A stretch of DNA of 64,000 nt. Origin: Agapetus fuscipes. Taxonomy: Eukaryota > Arthropoda > Insecta > Trichoptera > Glossosomatidae. Location: assembly GCA_951799405.1 (NCBI GenBank), contig OX637335.1, forward strand, positions 22,324,342-22,388,341, in the 5' to 3' direction. Position numbers and translations under genes: made by a program. Below, piece by piece: positions 21,393 through 33,300 of the stretch (position 1 is the first letter of the stretch; each line of letters opens with the position of its first letter). The notes beneath the pieces are model-generated. The model did not search any database. It had not been told where the DNA came from and was given only the letters and a program-made list of their open reading frames with translations.

Positions 21393-24300
21393 GTGAGTAA
21401 AACCACCATGCTGGAATATGGGAAGATAAAATTGTTGGTGTCTTAACTGTAAAACTGGTTATAAAAATGTTAACAGTTCAATAAAATAAAAAATTGCTTT
21501 GTTATAATTCACATGAGTTTATTTTTGGACACGACCAGTTTCGGGAGAAGCAGTACCTCCCATCTTCAGGTGTAAATAGAAAAAAGTTTCTATTTACACC
21601 TGAAGATGGGAGGTACTGCTTCTCCCGAAACTGGTCGTGTCCAAAAATAAACTCATGTGAATTATAACAAAGCATTTTTTTATTTTATTGTATTAAAATG
21701 AACTTTCACAATGTAACTGCTGAAAATCTAAATAATATGTTAACAGTTCTTCATTACCATATTGACTATTAATTAAGGTGGCATTTTTGTGGATTAAATA
21801 ATGTGTATGATTATTAGAACTATATAGTGAATTTGATTTTTTAGTGATAGAATATTTTTTTTTTGACAGTCAAATTTTTGTTGTTTTTTTTTAAATTATT
21901 ATTATTTATGTGCAGTGTTTTGAGTAATTAAATTCAACATTATATTTATATAGCTTATATCATGTAAATGCTATAATCTGAACCATTTATTTTAATGAGT
22001 GGTAGGCATAAAATGTTACCAATTTATATTATTAGTTATATTTAAATATTTCAGTGTTTTCAGCACTCATGGAAATGTCAAGTTGACTTTAGAACATCTG
22101 TGACAATTTTTTTTATTCTCTACTTTTTGTGAAGCATGTTAATTGTTACAATATTTTTTTAAGTTTAGGCAACTTATTAATAAAGTTTTTTTTTCATTTT
22201 CAGCCACGAAGGTATCCAATGAATTATTCAAACAAATTTAATAATAATAACTGGAGAAATAATGCTCCATATCAAGTAAGTTTTCAAAGATTTGTAATTA
22301 TAATTTGTTGTCATTGAGTGTGATTTTCTTCTGTCAAGATTAACCTTACTTTATAGTTAAAATATATTGTCAGAAACCTCCGCTGTGATCCACTCTCATT
22401 TCCATATTCATAAACAATGCTAAACGTGAATCCAAAGCATACAATTGGTTGATTTAAATAAAACATCAATCAATTCACACAAAGTATTGTGAAGTCTCGC
22501 AGCACCATTTGTGAATAGAGAACCCCGAGAATAAAATATCGCATTACCTTACCTTGGTTGCGTGAATAAAATAACTATATAGTAGTCGTATATTCCGTAC
22601 ATTTTCGGTTTAAGAAATCAAGTTGAGATGTGCGCAATGTTTTATACTCGGAGTGCACATGTTATTGTTAGAATTTATTCCCATTTGAATATTTAAATGA
22701 ATTTTTGATGTCATTGACTTTCAGAATGGATTCAAATGGAATCTTAAAAAGAAAAACAGCTACGACGAACCTCCCAGTGCTATGCCCGCACCCAAACCAG
22801 TTGCCAAAAAACCCCATGCCAAAGAGGAGCCGGCCCCTGTCAGGAAGGTGTCGGCCCCATCCAGGGGACCAGCTGGACCTGTGGAGCCCTCTGCCCCACG
22901 AGAAGAGCCCCTGCCCCCTGCTCCAGGGTCTAAACTGAGCGGTCTGAGGCCTGGAGACATCCTAGCCAAAGCGCAAATACCTCTGACAGTGGTAAGTTGC
23001 TTCATTGCCTTTACAAGGCGGGAAGAATGCTTCAAATTTAACTTTGTCTCGGCAGGCTTATGTCAGAGGTCTAGGTGACAAGGGCCTTATCAACCGATGT
23101 CTAAATATGAGAAAGAGATAAAAGCCCTAGCACCCTGACCGAGTATTGTAACATTTTACCCCAGTTTCTTTTATACTAACTCAATTGAACTTGAACTTAA
23201 TAATGTTTTTTTGTTGTCTTGGATTTTGTTGTTTTGTTCCTTGACTTATAGGTTGGTATGCGGCTGACCACCCATACTGTAAAAAATGGTTCACTTTGCC
23301 AATGTCACCCCTGTTTCAGGGAAGGACGGCAAGAGCTGCAGGGCTTATGTTCATTTGAGATTGGGTTTTTATATTGTAGGTCCACATGCGGCATGTGTTA
23401 GCGTGAAATTATATATGTCTGCTGCTTTTAATATAAATATTAAATGATATATATCTTTGCAGCTTAGATTAGATTAGATTGGATAAAATTAGTCGTACAA
23501 CATCTTTATGCAGCTCTCCTGGTGACTCCGATTGAGGGAGGCGAGTGCCAGGCGAAAAGAGCCCAACTGTGTCCAGTTACGCACCAACCGCCCAACTGTG
23601 TGCAGTTACGCACCAAGCGCCCAACTGTGTGCAGTTACGCACCAAGCGCCCAACTGTGTGCAGTTACGCACCAAGCGCCCAACTGTGTGCAGTTACGCAC
23701 CAAGCGCCCAACTGTGTGCAGTTACGCACCAAGCGCCCAACTGTGTGCAGTTACGCACCAAGCGCCCAACTGTGTGCAGTTACGCACCAAGCGCCTTTGA
23801 GGTGACTGGTCACGAAAAGGCGATAGAGATTTTTTTCCATTTCATTTCTTGAACTATTTTTTGTACCCATCAATTATGACTGTGATTATATTCATAGTAA
23901 GGGTGACAGCTGCGAGAGTAACTATTTAAGTGAGGGAGGTATAATTTAATTTCAAAATAAAGCTTTGAAATAAAAAACGGAAAAATTTAGTTTGACTATT
24001 TTTATGTAATGAGAATTTGTATTCTGTTTCAACTTCTAGTACAATTGATGATTGAAATGAAAGTAACATTAGTTTGTTAACATCTATGTTGCAGAAGTTC
24101 CAGAATGATTCTAATAAGCAACAGACTAGAACAGTATCAGTGAAGAGCACGGCGCCCGCTCCCAAGAGCGCCAATGCCCGCCTCAACGCTCTCCAAAGCA
24201 AACTACACAATGAGACTGAACACAAAGAACCCGTGAGGAGCGCTGAGCCCCGAATAACACTTCCTCCGCTTGTGCTCTCAATGCCAGAACCTGTAGTATG

Positions 24301-27300
24301 TCTACATTGCTTTTTTATCACTGATGTTAGCAGACTTTTATTATAGATAGGGGTGTTTCCCAAGGAATACAGAATGGCACATTTAAAAAAAAAATAGATT
24401 TGTGAAGAGGAATGCAATTCACCAAACTTTTTTGCCTGGCCAGTTATCTTCATGCGAAAGCAGAAGCTTGTGTGCATGCAATGGCATCTGTTGAACCAGG
24501 TTCGAAGTTATGGTCAAAGGGCCAGGCATGATTCGAAGCAACGTTATTCTGTTCCAAATACGCTAATCAAGCGCTTCCTTGACTTATAGGTTGGTATGAG
24601 GCTGACCACCCATACTGTAAAAAATGGTTCACTTTGGCAATGTCACCCCTGTTTCAGGGAATGTCGGCAAGAGTTGCAGGGCTTATGTTCATTTGAGGTT
24701 TGGATTTTATTTGTAAGTACACAATCAGCATTTGTAAGCGCGAACTACACGTGTTTGTTTGTGGGCATACATCTGAGAGCTTTGAATGAATATATCCTTG
24801 CAACTTAGATTAGATTAGATTAGAAGAATAACGACTTGACTCCCTTGGCCATAATACTGACTTGCTTGTTTGCTCATCTACCATTTGATTCAAAGATGAC
24901 CCTTCAATGAAATTGTCTGAAGAATTACAATCTACGCAATCTGAACCGGAAAAAAAAGGTTTAACATGATAATGTGAGAGTTGTTTTCAATATTTTAAAA
25001 ATCAATTTCTAGTTTTCATAAAACACATTGGTCCGGTACACATCCAAAGATTGCTCTTTTGAAATTACCTCTGATGGATATAAAACAAACATACACTAAG
25101 GGGACAATATCAGTGATGTGAAACTAACTCCAAGGCAGTGATTGAGATATTAGGGGAACTATGTGTGTTCTGTCATTCATAGTTTTAATTTTTGTAAAAT
25201 CAATACATTGTTTGGTTGTTTTATCTTTTTGATCCCACGCAGTACATCAATACTGAACTATACCCATCATAGTTATTACTGTCAACTGATTTCTTGTTGT
25301 ATTCATTGTAAATTTTGTACACCCTTGACTCATCTCGAAAAACTCATCTCGAGTGCGTAAATAGAAAAAAATTGTCAAAACAAAAACACTTACTAGGAGC
25401 GCCGTTGTATATTCCATAAATTTTCGATTTACACAGTCGAGGTGAAATGTACGGTACTGAAACAACATGTCCTAATTGAATCTAGTGGTGTGCTTGCGCA
25501 GGAAAGTTGCTTTACAGGATCTGTTGCTGGGGTTTATTGGAGCTGGAGCTTCCGGATGTTTTGTCCATGTTCGGCTTCTTGAGCGTGATGATGCAATGTG
25601 ATGTTGATGAAACTGTTAGCTTGCTGATGTACATTACTTGCTTATAAAATTTATTGTATGCTCCCCAGGCTCCGAAAATTAACTACAGTGCAAGGTTAGA
25701 AGAGAAAATGAAGGAAATATCTTCGAATCCCAGCATCAAAGACAAAACCCGGCAGAAGTTGATTGCCGCTTGCTCGATAATGGATCTGCCGGAGCCCATC
25801 TTTAAAACTCAACAGTCCAACTGCAAAGGACCGACCACCTTTGATTGCGCCGTCAAAGTAACTATACCTGACATCATTTTATAATCATTACTTCCGTTAA
25901 GGTCATAAAACTTGGTCAACACCATACAGCTTAGGTGGGGAACTATAATAATCTTTAATCTAAGTTGCAAAGATATATTCACATTTAAGGTTTATACTCA
26001 ATGCACCTCACAGGCAGACACGTGTAAGTTTGCGCTTATAGATGCGGCATGTGTACTTAAAAAAAAAACAAAGCCTTGCAACTCCTACCGTCTTTCCTTG
26101 AAACTGGGGTGGCATCGGCAAAAGTGAACCAGCTTTTTACAGCATGGGGGTCAGCCTCATACCATCCCATTAGTCTAGGAACACAAAATATGTAATGTGA
26201 AGTGGACTAGGAGCTAACAGAAAAAGAATACATTGAATTAAATTAAAATTACATTGAATAGGTGTTTAAGGCTTACACTGCCGGCTGTTTACACTGGAGA
26301 GTTTCTTTGCGGGATCTGTTGTAAACATTTTTTTACTGTGGTAGGAGCAGCTCCCACAGACCACGACAAATCAAATCCCAGAAAGCAACTCTCTAAAATA
26401 ACATTGTCTGCACACCACATCCTGGGACCTCCTAGTGGTCTAACACTGGAGGGGACACCATCCAAGGCATTATTGATTATCCTGTAAAAAACAGTGTTGA
26501 AAATTTATTTACTTTCAGATACCAAACAATTTTTCATTCACCACGTACCCCGACTCTCTCCCCACGCGTGAGAAGGCAGAGGAGGTGGCTGGGTTGGCCG
26601 CCCTGGCTCATGTGGTGAAGCTGTGCGAGGCTCGGGGGGCGCTGCCCAGCCCCGGGGTCAAGGAGCTGCCCATATCGCAGCCCAGCAATGCGCTCAGCCG
26701 GGTGGCGGCCATCTTGGCTCGGCATCCCAGCGGACTGTGGGCTGATAACCTGCCACAGCTTTACATGTAACTATTATATTTGCCATTGAGTCCAGTCGAT
26801 AGCTCAGTTGTTAGAATAAATAAGTAAATATTGAGATTAATTATTAGTTGAGCGCTATTTATCTCTAAATCACACCTCAAGAGCCCTCTGCCAGCTTAAT
26901 CGTTGCTATGGAAACCGCCAATTACAGAAGTGAGACCTAGGTACTGGAAGGCTGGATAGACTTTAATTGGTGACTGGTATTTGGTAAAGTCACATGATTT
27001 TTTTAATTCAGCATCAAGAATATTTTTGAAAATTAAATGATATTTGTTTTGAGTTCCACCAGGAATCGAATCCACAACTTTTTTGATTAGTGTTAACCAG
27101 TAGACTACAGACCGATATAATATTTGTTTTGCTCATTCTTCTTGTGCCCTTTTAGTGAAGATTGGCGATCATCATAGAGATTTATCATCATAGCGATTTA
27201 CACCTTCGATACTGCAGCACGAAAGAGGGATTTTTGCATCTGCCAAACCACTGCTTTGGGTTCTTTAACCAAGATGTTCTTCTTCAACCTGGAGCTTGTC

Positions 27301-30300
27301 TTCCCTCAATGCTTCCCTATAGGATGAGATGCAGGAATGAATACATTCGCTTATAGTGTTGTGATTCTAAGCTCTTAAATTGATTATGTTAATACCTGTT
27401 TCTGGCCAGGTAAAAACAGGTTTGTAAATTGCATTCCTCTTCACAAATTTATCTTTAAAATGTTATTGCTTGCCAGAACGGAATTCCAAGAGAACCTCCC
27501 CAGCAATTGGCTAGAGCTCCTGAAGATGTGTCGCAGTGTTGCCGTGGAGGAGGTGGGGTCAGGACGCTGCCCCATCCTGCTCCCCCAGGACCCCAGCAAG
27601 GCCCCCCTGCCATCACCCTCACCCTCCCCCTCTCCCACACACACCCCCCTTCCCAACAACAATCTCATCTCGACCTCCACCGCACCGACACTCAGTGTGA
27701 GTATTTGCTTCATGTGGAAATAGTAATCACAGTTTATTTGCATTGAAATGAGCTCAGGAGTTTGTGTAGAATTACTGATATTATGACATGATATAGACAT
27801 GCTTTCCCCCGTTGAGGTGAGTGTGTGTAAGACATACTTATAAAGATTTACTTTTGATCTTCCTTGAAAACGTTTATCTACTCGTTCCTCATATGGCATT
27901 CGTGTTACTATTTGTTCATAATGTTACAAATGTGATTGTGTGTCTGTGTGTTTTTACTTGTGTGAATGTGTGTGTGCCTGTGTTTCTAGATGTAGGTACT
28001 TGTATTTGTTCAATATTGTGTGAGTAACGCAAATGTAAACGCAACTAAGCTACACATACTGTGCGATTTCTTGCCGCGTTATCCCCAAGGGTTTTGCATG
28101 TGGCGAGTGGAACCTATTTATTTTTACTGGTAAGGGGGCCGGTCTTCCACTTCAGTTGAAGTGGGGTTATGCCAGAATAACTCTTATACACCTATAAATA
28201 GAGACCGAAATGCTTTGAAGGAAGTCTTGTATCTGAGCCGTCAAGCTAATAAGTAGTCGAGCGGCCGTGGGGTTAATTAACTCTGTGAATGAATCAAATG
28301 TGAACGGAAACTGAAAATAAATTGTGTGAAACACATTACCCAAAGTTTTTTTATTCAATTGAACCCGTAATATGTAACAAGAAGTAATATTTACATTTCA
28401 GCTGGATTCTCTCAGCCTAGAGAGTTTACCAAATGACTGGCCGCCTCCGCTGCAGTACCCTGACCAGGAGACCTGGAATGTGTATGTGATGCAGGCCAAC
28501 TCTCCCGTTGATATCTGGCTGAGGATTATCGGCGAAGAATACAGCGTAAGTGGAAAATCAGCAATAATTAATTGTATGCTGCTTCCAAATTATTCCTGAT
28601 GACTCACTGCGCCTGTGGAATTTAAGAGTGACCTGAAAACTTTGTGCAGCCAAGCGAGAGCCTCCCACCTGGACAGGATCTTGAGTGGCCTGTATGGAGG
28701 GCACTAAGCAGGCTGAGAACGGGTGCTGGCAGGGCTCGTTGTAACATGATCACACCGGGAGAATCTTGTATCAGGATGTTACCACGCTCTGCGAATGTGG
28801 AGTCCAATAGTCCACGAATCATCTTTGGATCTGTCCGGTCTGCCCAACAAGCTGCTCACTGGCCGACCTAATGGAGGGTAATGACGATGCGGTGGAGGCT
28901 GCCCAATACTGGGCAGAAATAGTGAGGCCTCTGACTCGACAAAGAAGATTATTCCTGATGCTCCTTTTAACAATTTTTGTTGTTGTTATTTTAATGACTC
29001 TTTTATTTGTCGTCTATGGTTTTCGTTGCAAAATGCCAGGCAAACCATGTGAAAGCTCCCATATTCTACTAGACTACGGGTTAAAATTAAAAATCGGTTA
29101 CATTAAAGAACGGTCCGTAGTCTGGTGGTTAGCGCTTCAGATTCGTAAAAAGAAAGTTGCGGGTTATACCTTTACCAAAGGTTAGTCACCAAAGGCCCAT
29201 TCAGCCTTACTGCAACTGGGTCTTGCTTGAGAATTTAATCTTTCTATAGCGATGACCAAGCTCGCAGAGGGTTCTTGAGGTGTGATTCACACAAAAACAG
29301 CGCTCACCAAATAAATCATCCTAATTTTAAACCAAAGGAAAAGAGCTTAAGTATTATTTTCGTAAATGTATTTGATTTTAATGCAAATTTTTTTTAGGAT
29401 AAATACGACATGATGAGCCAGCAGCTGGACACAGAGATGCCGCTGAACGGTGTGTCGGCGCGCGGCTCCGTCTGTGAGGGGGGCTGCTACGCGTTGCACA
29501 CCCCGGAGGGCTGGCTGAGGGTGAGCGTGGGGCAGCTGCTCCCCCAGGAGGGGCGCGCCTCCTGCTTCTGCCTGGACACGGGGGAGGAGCAGGCGCACCC
29601 CCTCAGCTCGCTGTATGAGCTGCCCAAGCACTACTTGAATCTGCCTCCACAGGTGAGAACAACCACAAGCCATCTAAAATCACCTAATGCTTTGCCACAT
29701 TCTCGGATCTGTATCTGATGGTGACATGTGGACTATTTATACCAATGCAGAGATGAAATCCATATTCCAAGACCCAAAGATGTCTGACCGGCCCATAGTC
29801 TAGTGGTTAACACTTTTGCCTCGTAAATGGAAGGTTGTGGTTTCCAATCCTGGTGGAGCACAAAAAATATACCATTGATATTTTCAAATTTGCTCTTTGC
29901 TGGGTTGAAAAATTCACAAACCTTTACCAACGACCGGTCATCAAAAGGTCCATCCAGCCTTACTGTAGTAACTGGATCGTGCTTGAGAATTGGCGTGTTC
30001 TACAGTGACAATCAAGCTCGCAGAGGGCTCATGAGGTGTGATACACACAAAAGCAGCGCTTACCAAATAAATCATCCTCATATTATTATTATTAAAGATA
30101 GTTATGGTAATGAAATCAAAAAGATTTCAGGGGGCCGCACATGTAATACGTGCAGAGGACTCCAGAATAATCAGATATGTCTTGGATGGTGCCTCTTCCG
30201 GTGTTAGACCACTTGGATTTCCCAGGATGAGGTGGGCAGACAATGGGAGTTAGGTAGAGGTATTCGCTCAAGGATTTATACTTGGGGTAAAAAAATTCTA

Positions 30301-33300
30301 CTGGCAGGGATATATGGAATTTTCCCTGACTTGTTTGTCGCAACTTAATGGCCACTTTATGTTTCATCTTATAATAAGTACTGTTTGTTTCAGGCCATCC
30401 TGTGTCGCCTGAGCGGGCTGGAATACTTCACGGCCATCAGCGGAGAGAATAGCCCACTGTTGACTCTCCTGGTGAACAAGGTGCTGGTGGCCGAGGTGCT
30501 GGAGACTCCGGAGGACGGCTCCGATGACCTATGCATCACGGTGGTGCTGTACGACACTTCCACTGATGTGGATATCAACCTGAACAAGGAGCTGCTCTGC
30601 CGGATGAGCCAGGCCGTGCAGCCACCCAGACTCATGCCTGTAAACATCACATTTTATCTCAATCTTCTTTGTCTTCTTTTCATGGATCTGAAGGATCTGT
30701 TTGTGCCGCTACTTTCTCCTGTGATCTAAACTGCCGGCTATTGCGCCTTATCTTTGGAAGTCTTTCCGGGGGAATTCTTCCGGTTGGGTTCCCTTGAAGA
30801 GCGATACATGGGATTCTATCATTTCCCATTCTAGTTGTATGTTTTTATCAAGACGATTCCGGTATAAGCATATTTTATCTCAATCTAATACATATATAAA
30901 ATTTTAAATATTATATTTTGTATTGTTTGTGTATTAACACTGTGAAAATTCATACTGTTATAGTTTAAATTTTTTGAGGAATTCAAAAACACTGTTTATT
31001 TCCACACTAATCTAATCTAATCTAAGTTGCAAAGATATGTTACATTGGAGATTCACATTACATGCATTCTCACAACCAGACACGTACAAGTTCGCGCTTG
31101 CACATGCCTCATGTGAACCTACAACATAAAAACCAAATCTCAAATGGACATACACCCTGCAACTCTTGCCGTCCTTCCCTGAGACAGGGGTGACATTGGC
31201 AAAGTGAACCATTTTTACAGCATGGGTGGTCAGCCGCATACCAACCTATAAGTCAAGGAACCATCAGGTGATGACCTTCTAGGTCGAAAACGTTAGTAAC
31301 TTACTCTAAAGATTGTAATCTTTTTAAATATATTTGTGTGGAAATAAACAGTGTTTTTGAATTCCTCAAAAAATTTAAACTATAATTTTATATATGTTTG
31401 TTCCCAATGGACAAACAATTTTAATAAAATTTTCAGGAAACATGTAAAATATTCTGATAATGGTTCGCATGAAATTTGACATTGATTGGATTACAAAATA
31501 AAATGGCTCTGGTTGCATAAGGCTGCTCTCATTTCTGTAGAAAAAAATATTCTGCCTGCCCAAATGGCGTAGTAAAACTCCTGGTTACTGCTAGTAAAAT
31601 AATAGAATACCAGAATAAATGATATTGTCAGCTATGTATGTCCAAGGCGGACATACATAGCTGGGAATCAAAGGCAATGTACAGGCGAGAGTGGAGGAGA
31701 ATCCTGGATCCAACTAAGGCCCACACAGAGCTGTTGATGACGATGATGAGTTGATGATTTTATTAGGGCGCCGTTTCGCAATGTAATTTGCTTGTCTTCA
31801 GTGCATTTCGGAACTTGCCATGATCCTTTAGCTCAAAGACCAGCAACAGCAAATGCACGGTCTCCAAACATTGTTGTTACTCTTCTTACTGGTTCTTCAA
31901 ACATGTGAACGAGTGCCGAACGCAGTGTGAGGTTTTTTGTCTGGGGCAATCGGCTTGTTGAGCTCATGAGGATGTGTATATATTTGCAGGGAGTAACTGA
32001 GGTGCATGTGTGCGAGGTGAACGCCGGCGGGCAGATCTGCGTGCAGGTGCACAATGAGAGCTGGCAGCTGCTGCAGCAGATGCTGAAGCAGGTGGTGGCC
32101 GGGCCCTTCCCCAAGGAAGCCCTCAACGCCTCCTTCACCATGAGCTCCCCCACACCCACCACATACTACCTGGTCAAGTCCTCCACTGGAGAATGGTGCG
32201 TAGCCCAGCTATCTAAACAGTCTGATGCACAACATGCTCTCCCACCTCCTACCTGGTCAAGTCCTCCACTGGAGAATGGTGCGTAGCCCAGCTATCTAAA
32301 CAGTCTGATGCACAACATGCTCCCCCACCTCCTACCTGGTCAAGCCCTCCACTGGAGAATGGTGCGTAGCCCAGCTATCTAAACAGTCTGATGCACAACA
32401 TGCTCCCCCACCTCCTACCTGGTCAAGCCCTCCACTGGAGAATGGTGCGTAGCCCAGCTATCTAAACAGTCTGATGCACAACATGCTCCCCCACCTCCTA
32501 CCTGGTCAAGCCCTCCACTGGAGAATGGTGCGTAGCCCAGCTATCTAAACAGTCTGATGCACAACATGCTCCCCCACCTCCTACCTGGTCAAGCCCTCCA
32601 CTGGAGAATGGTGCGTAGCCCAGCTATCTAAACAGTCTGATGCACAACATGCTCCCTGCGCCTCAAAGCTAAGACAACAATTCAACTTCTTCTTTCAGTG
32701 GCACTTCTAATGACGATTGGCGATAGATGCTGCAGCTCAAAATGGGGACTTTAGCCAAACCACTGTCATAGGTTTTTCAGTCACAATGTCCCTTGGCATC
32801 CTTGAATTCTTCTCTCCTCGATCTTTCCTTGTATGATACGATGGAGAAGGCAGTATTTTACGGAGTACATCAGCTTTCTCTGTTTGATGGTTGGCAGAAG
32901 TTCTTTAGTGCTATTCAGGAGGAATAAGAGATTTGAAGCATTTTCCGGTAGACACTCATTTTCAACTACTTACAACTTAATTGGCATTTCTGAGGCACCC
33001 TTTTAGGTAATGAAAGCATCAAATTTGCGTACTAATTGGGAATCTCATGCACAGGCTTCCTCGAAAAAATAATAACAGTGGTAACTACTGGATCTTTGAT
33101 TAGTAAGTAACCTTGAGTTTGACGAGACTCTCTGGTATGTGCAGTGGTGGAATGGAGCTGAAATAGGTCTCTTAGGCTGGAAGTCTCATCACCACGGTAA
33201 TTCTTACCTACCGAATATCGATAATATTTGTATGAAGACTTGTCAATCCAAGATGGCCGCAAGTGTAAAGCTGATTAGTCTTCATACAAATATTACCAAT

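Larger units (their letters stand above)
26519..27696 (+). other. Tdrd7: TDRD7 exons 7-8: second LOTUS domain and Pro/Ser-rich linker
   Basis: Exon 7 starts with a segment typical of TDRD7 linkers ('FTTYPDSLPTREKAEEVAGL') before the LOTUS helices. Exon 8 completes the domain and ends in a low-complexity P/S/T linker of about 40 residues, unlikely to fold. Confidence 0.85.
28402..29652 (+). other. Tdrd7: TDRD7 exons 9-10: first Tudor domain
   Basis: Exon 9 provides the extended-Tudor entry strand ('WNVYVMQANSPVDIWLRIIG'). Exon 10 gives 'GCYALHTPEGWLRVSVGQ' and 'CFCLDTGEEQAHPLSSLY'. The usual W-Y-R-A and D-[YF]-G-N cage residues are replaced (W-L-R-V, L-D-T-G-E), so dimethylarginine binding by this copy is doubtful. 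Confidence 0.8.

Noticed and set aside
23522..23852. Overlapping ORFs encoding Cys/His-rich repeats
   Set aside because: They are the three frames of the 29-bp minisatellite inside a TDRD7 intron; no splice or codon support.
27821..28027. Val/Cys-rich 68-codon ORF in TDRD7 intron 8
   Set aside because: Produced by a TGTGTG-rich low-complexity stretch; no evidence of an exon.
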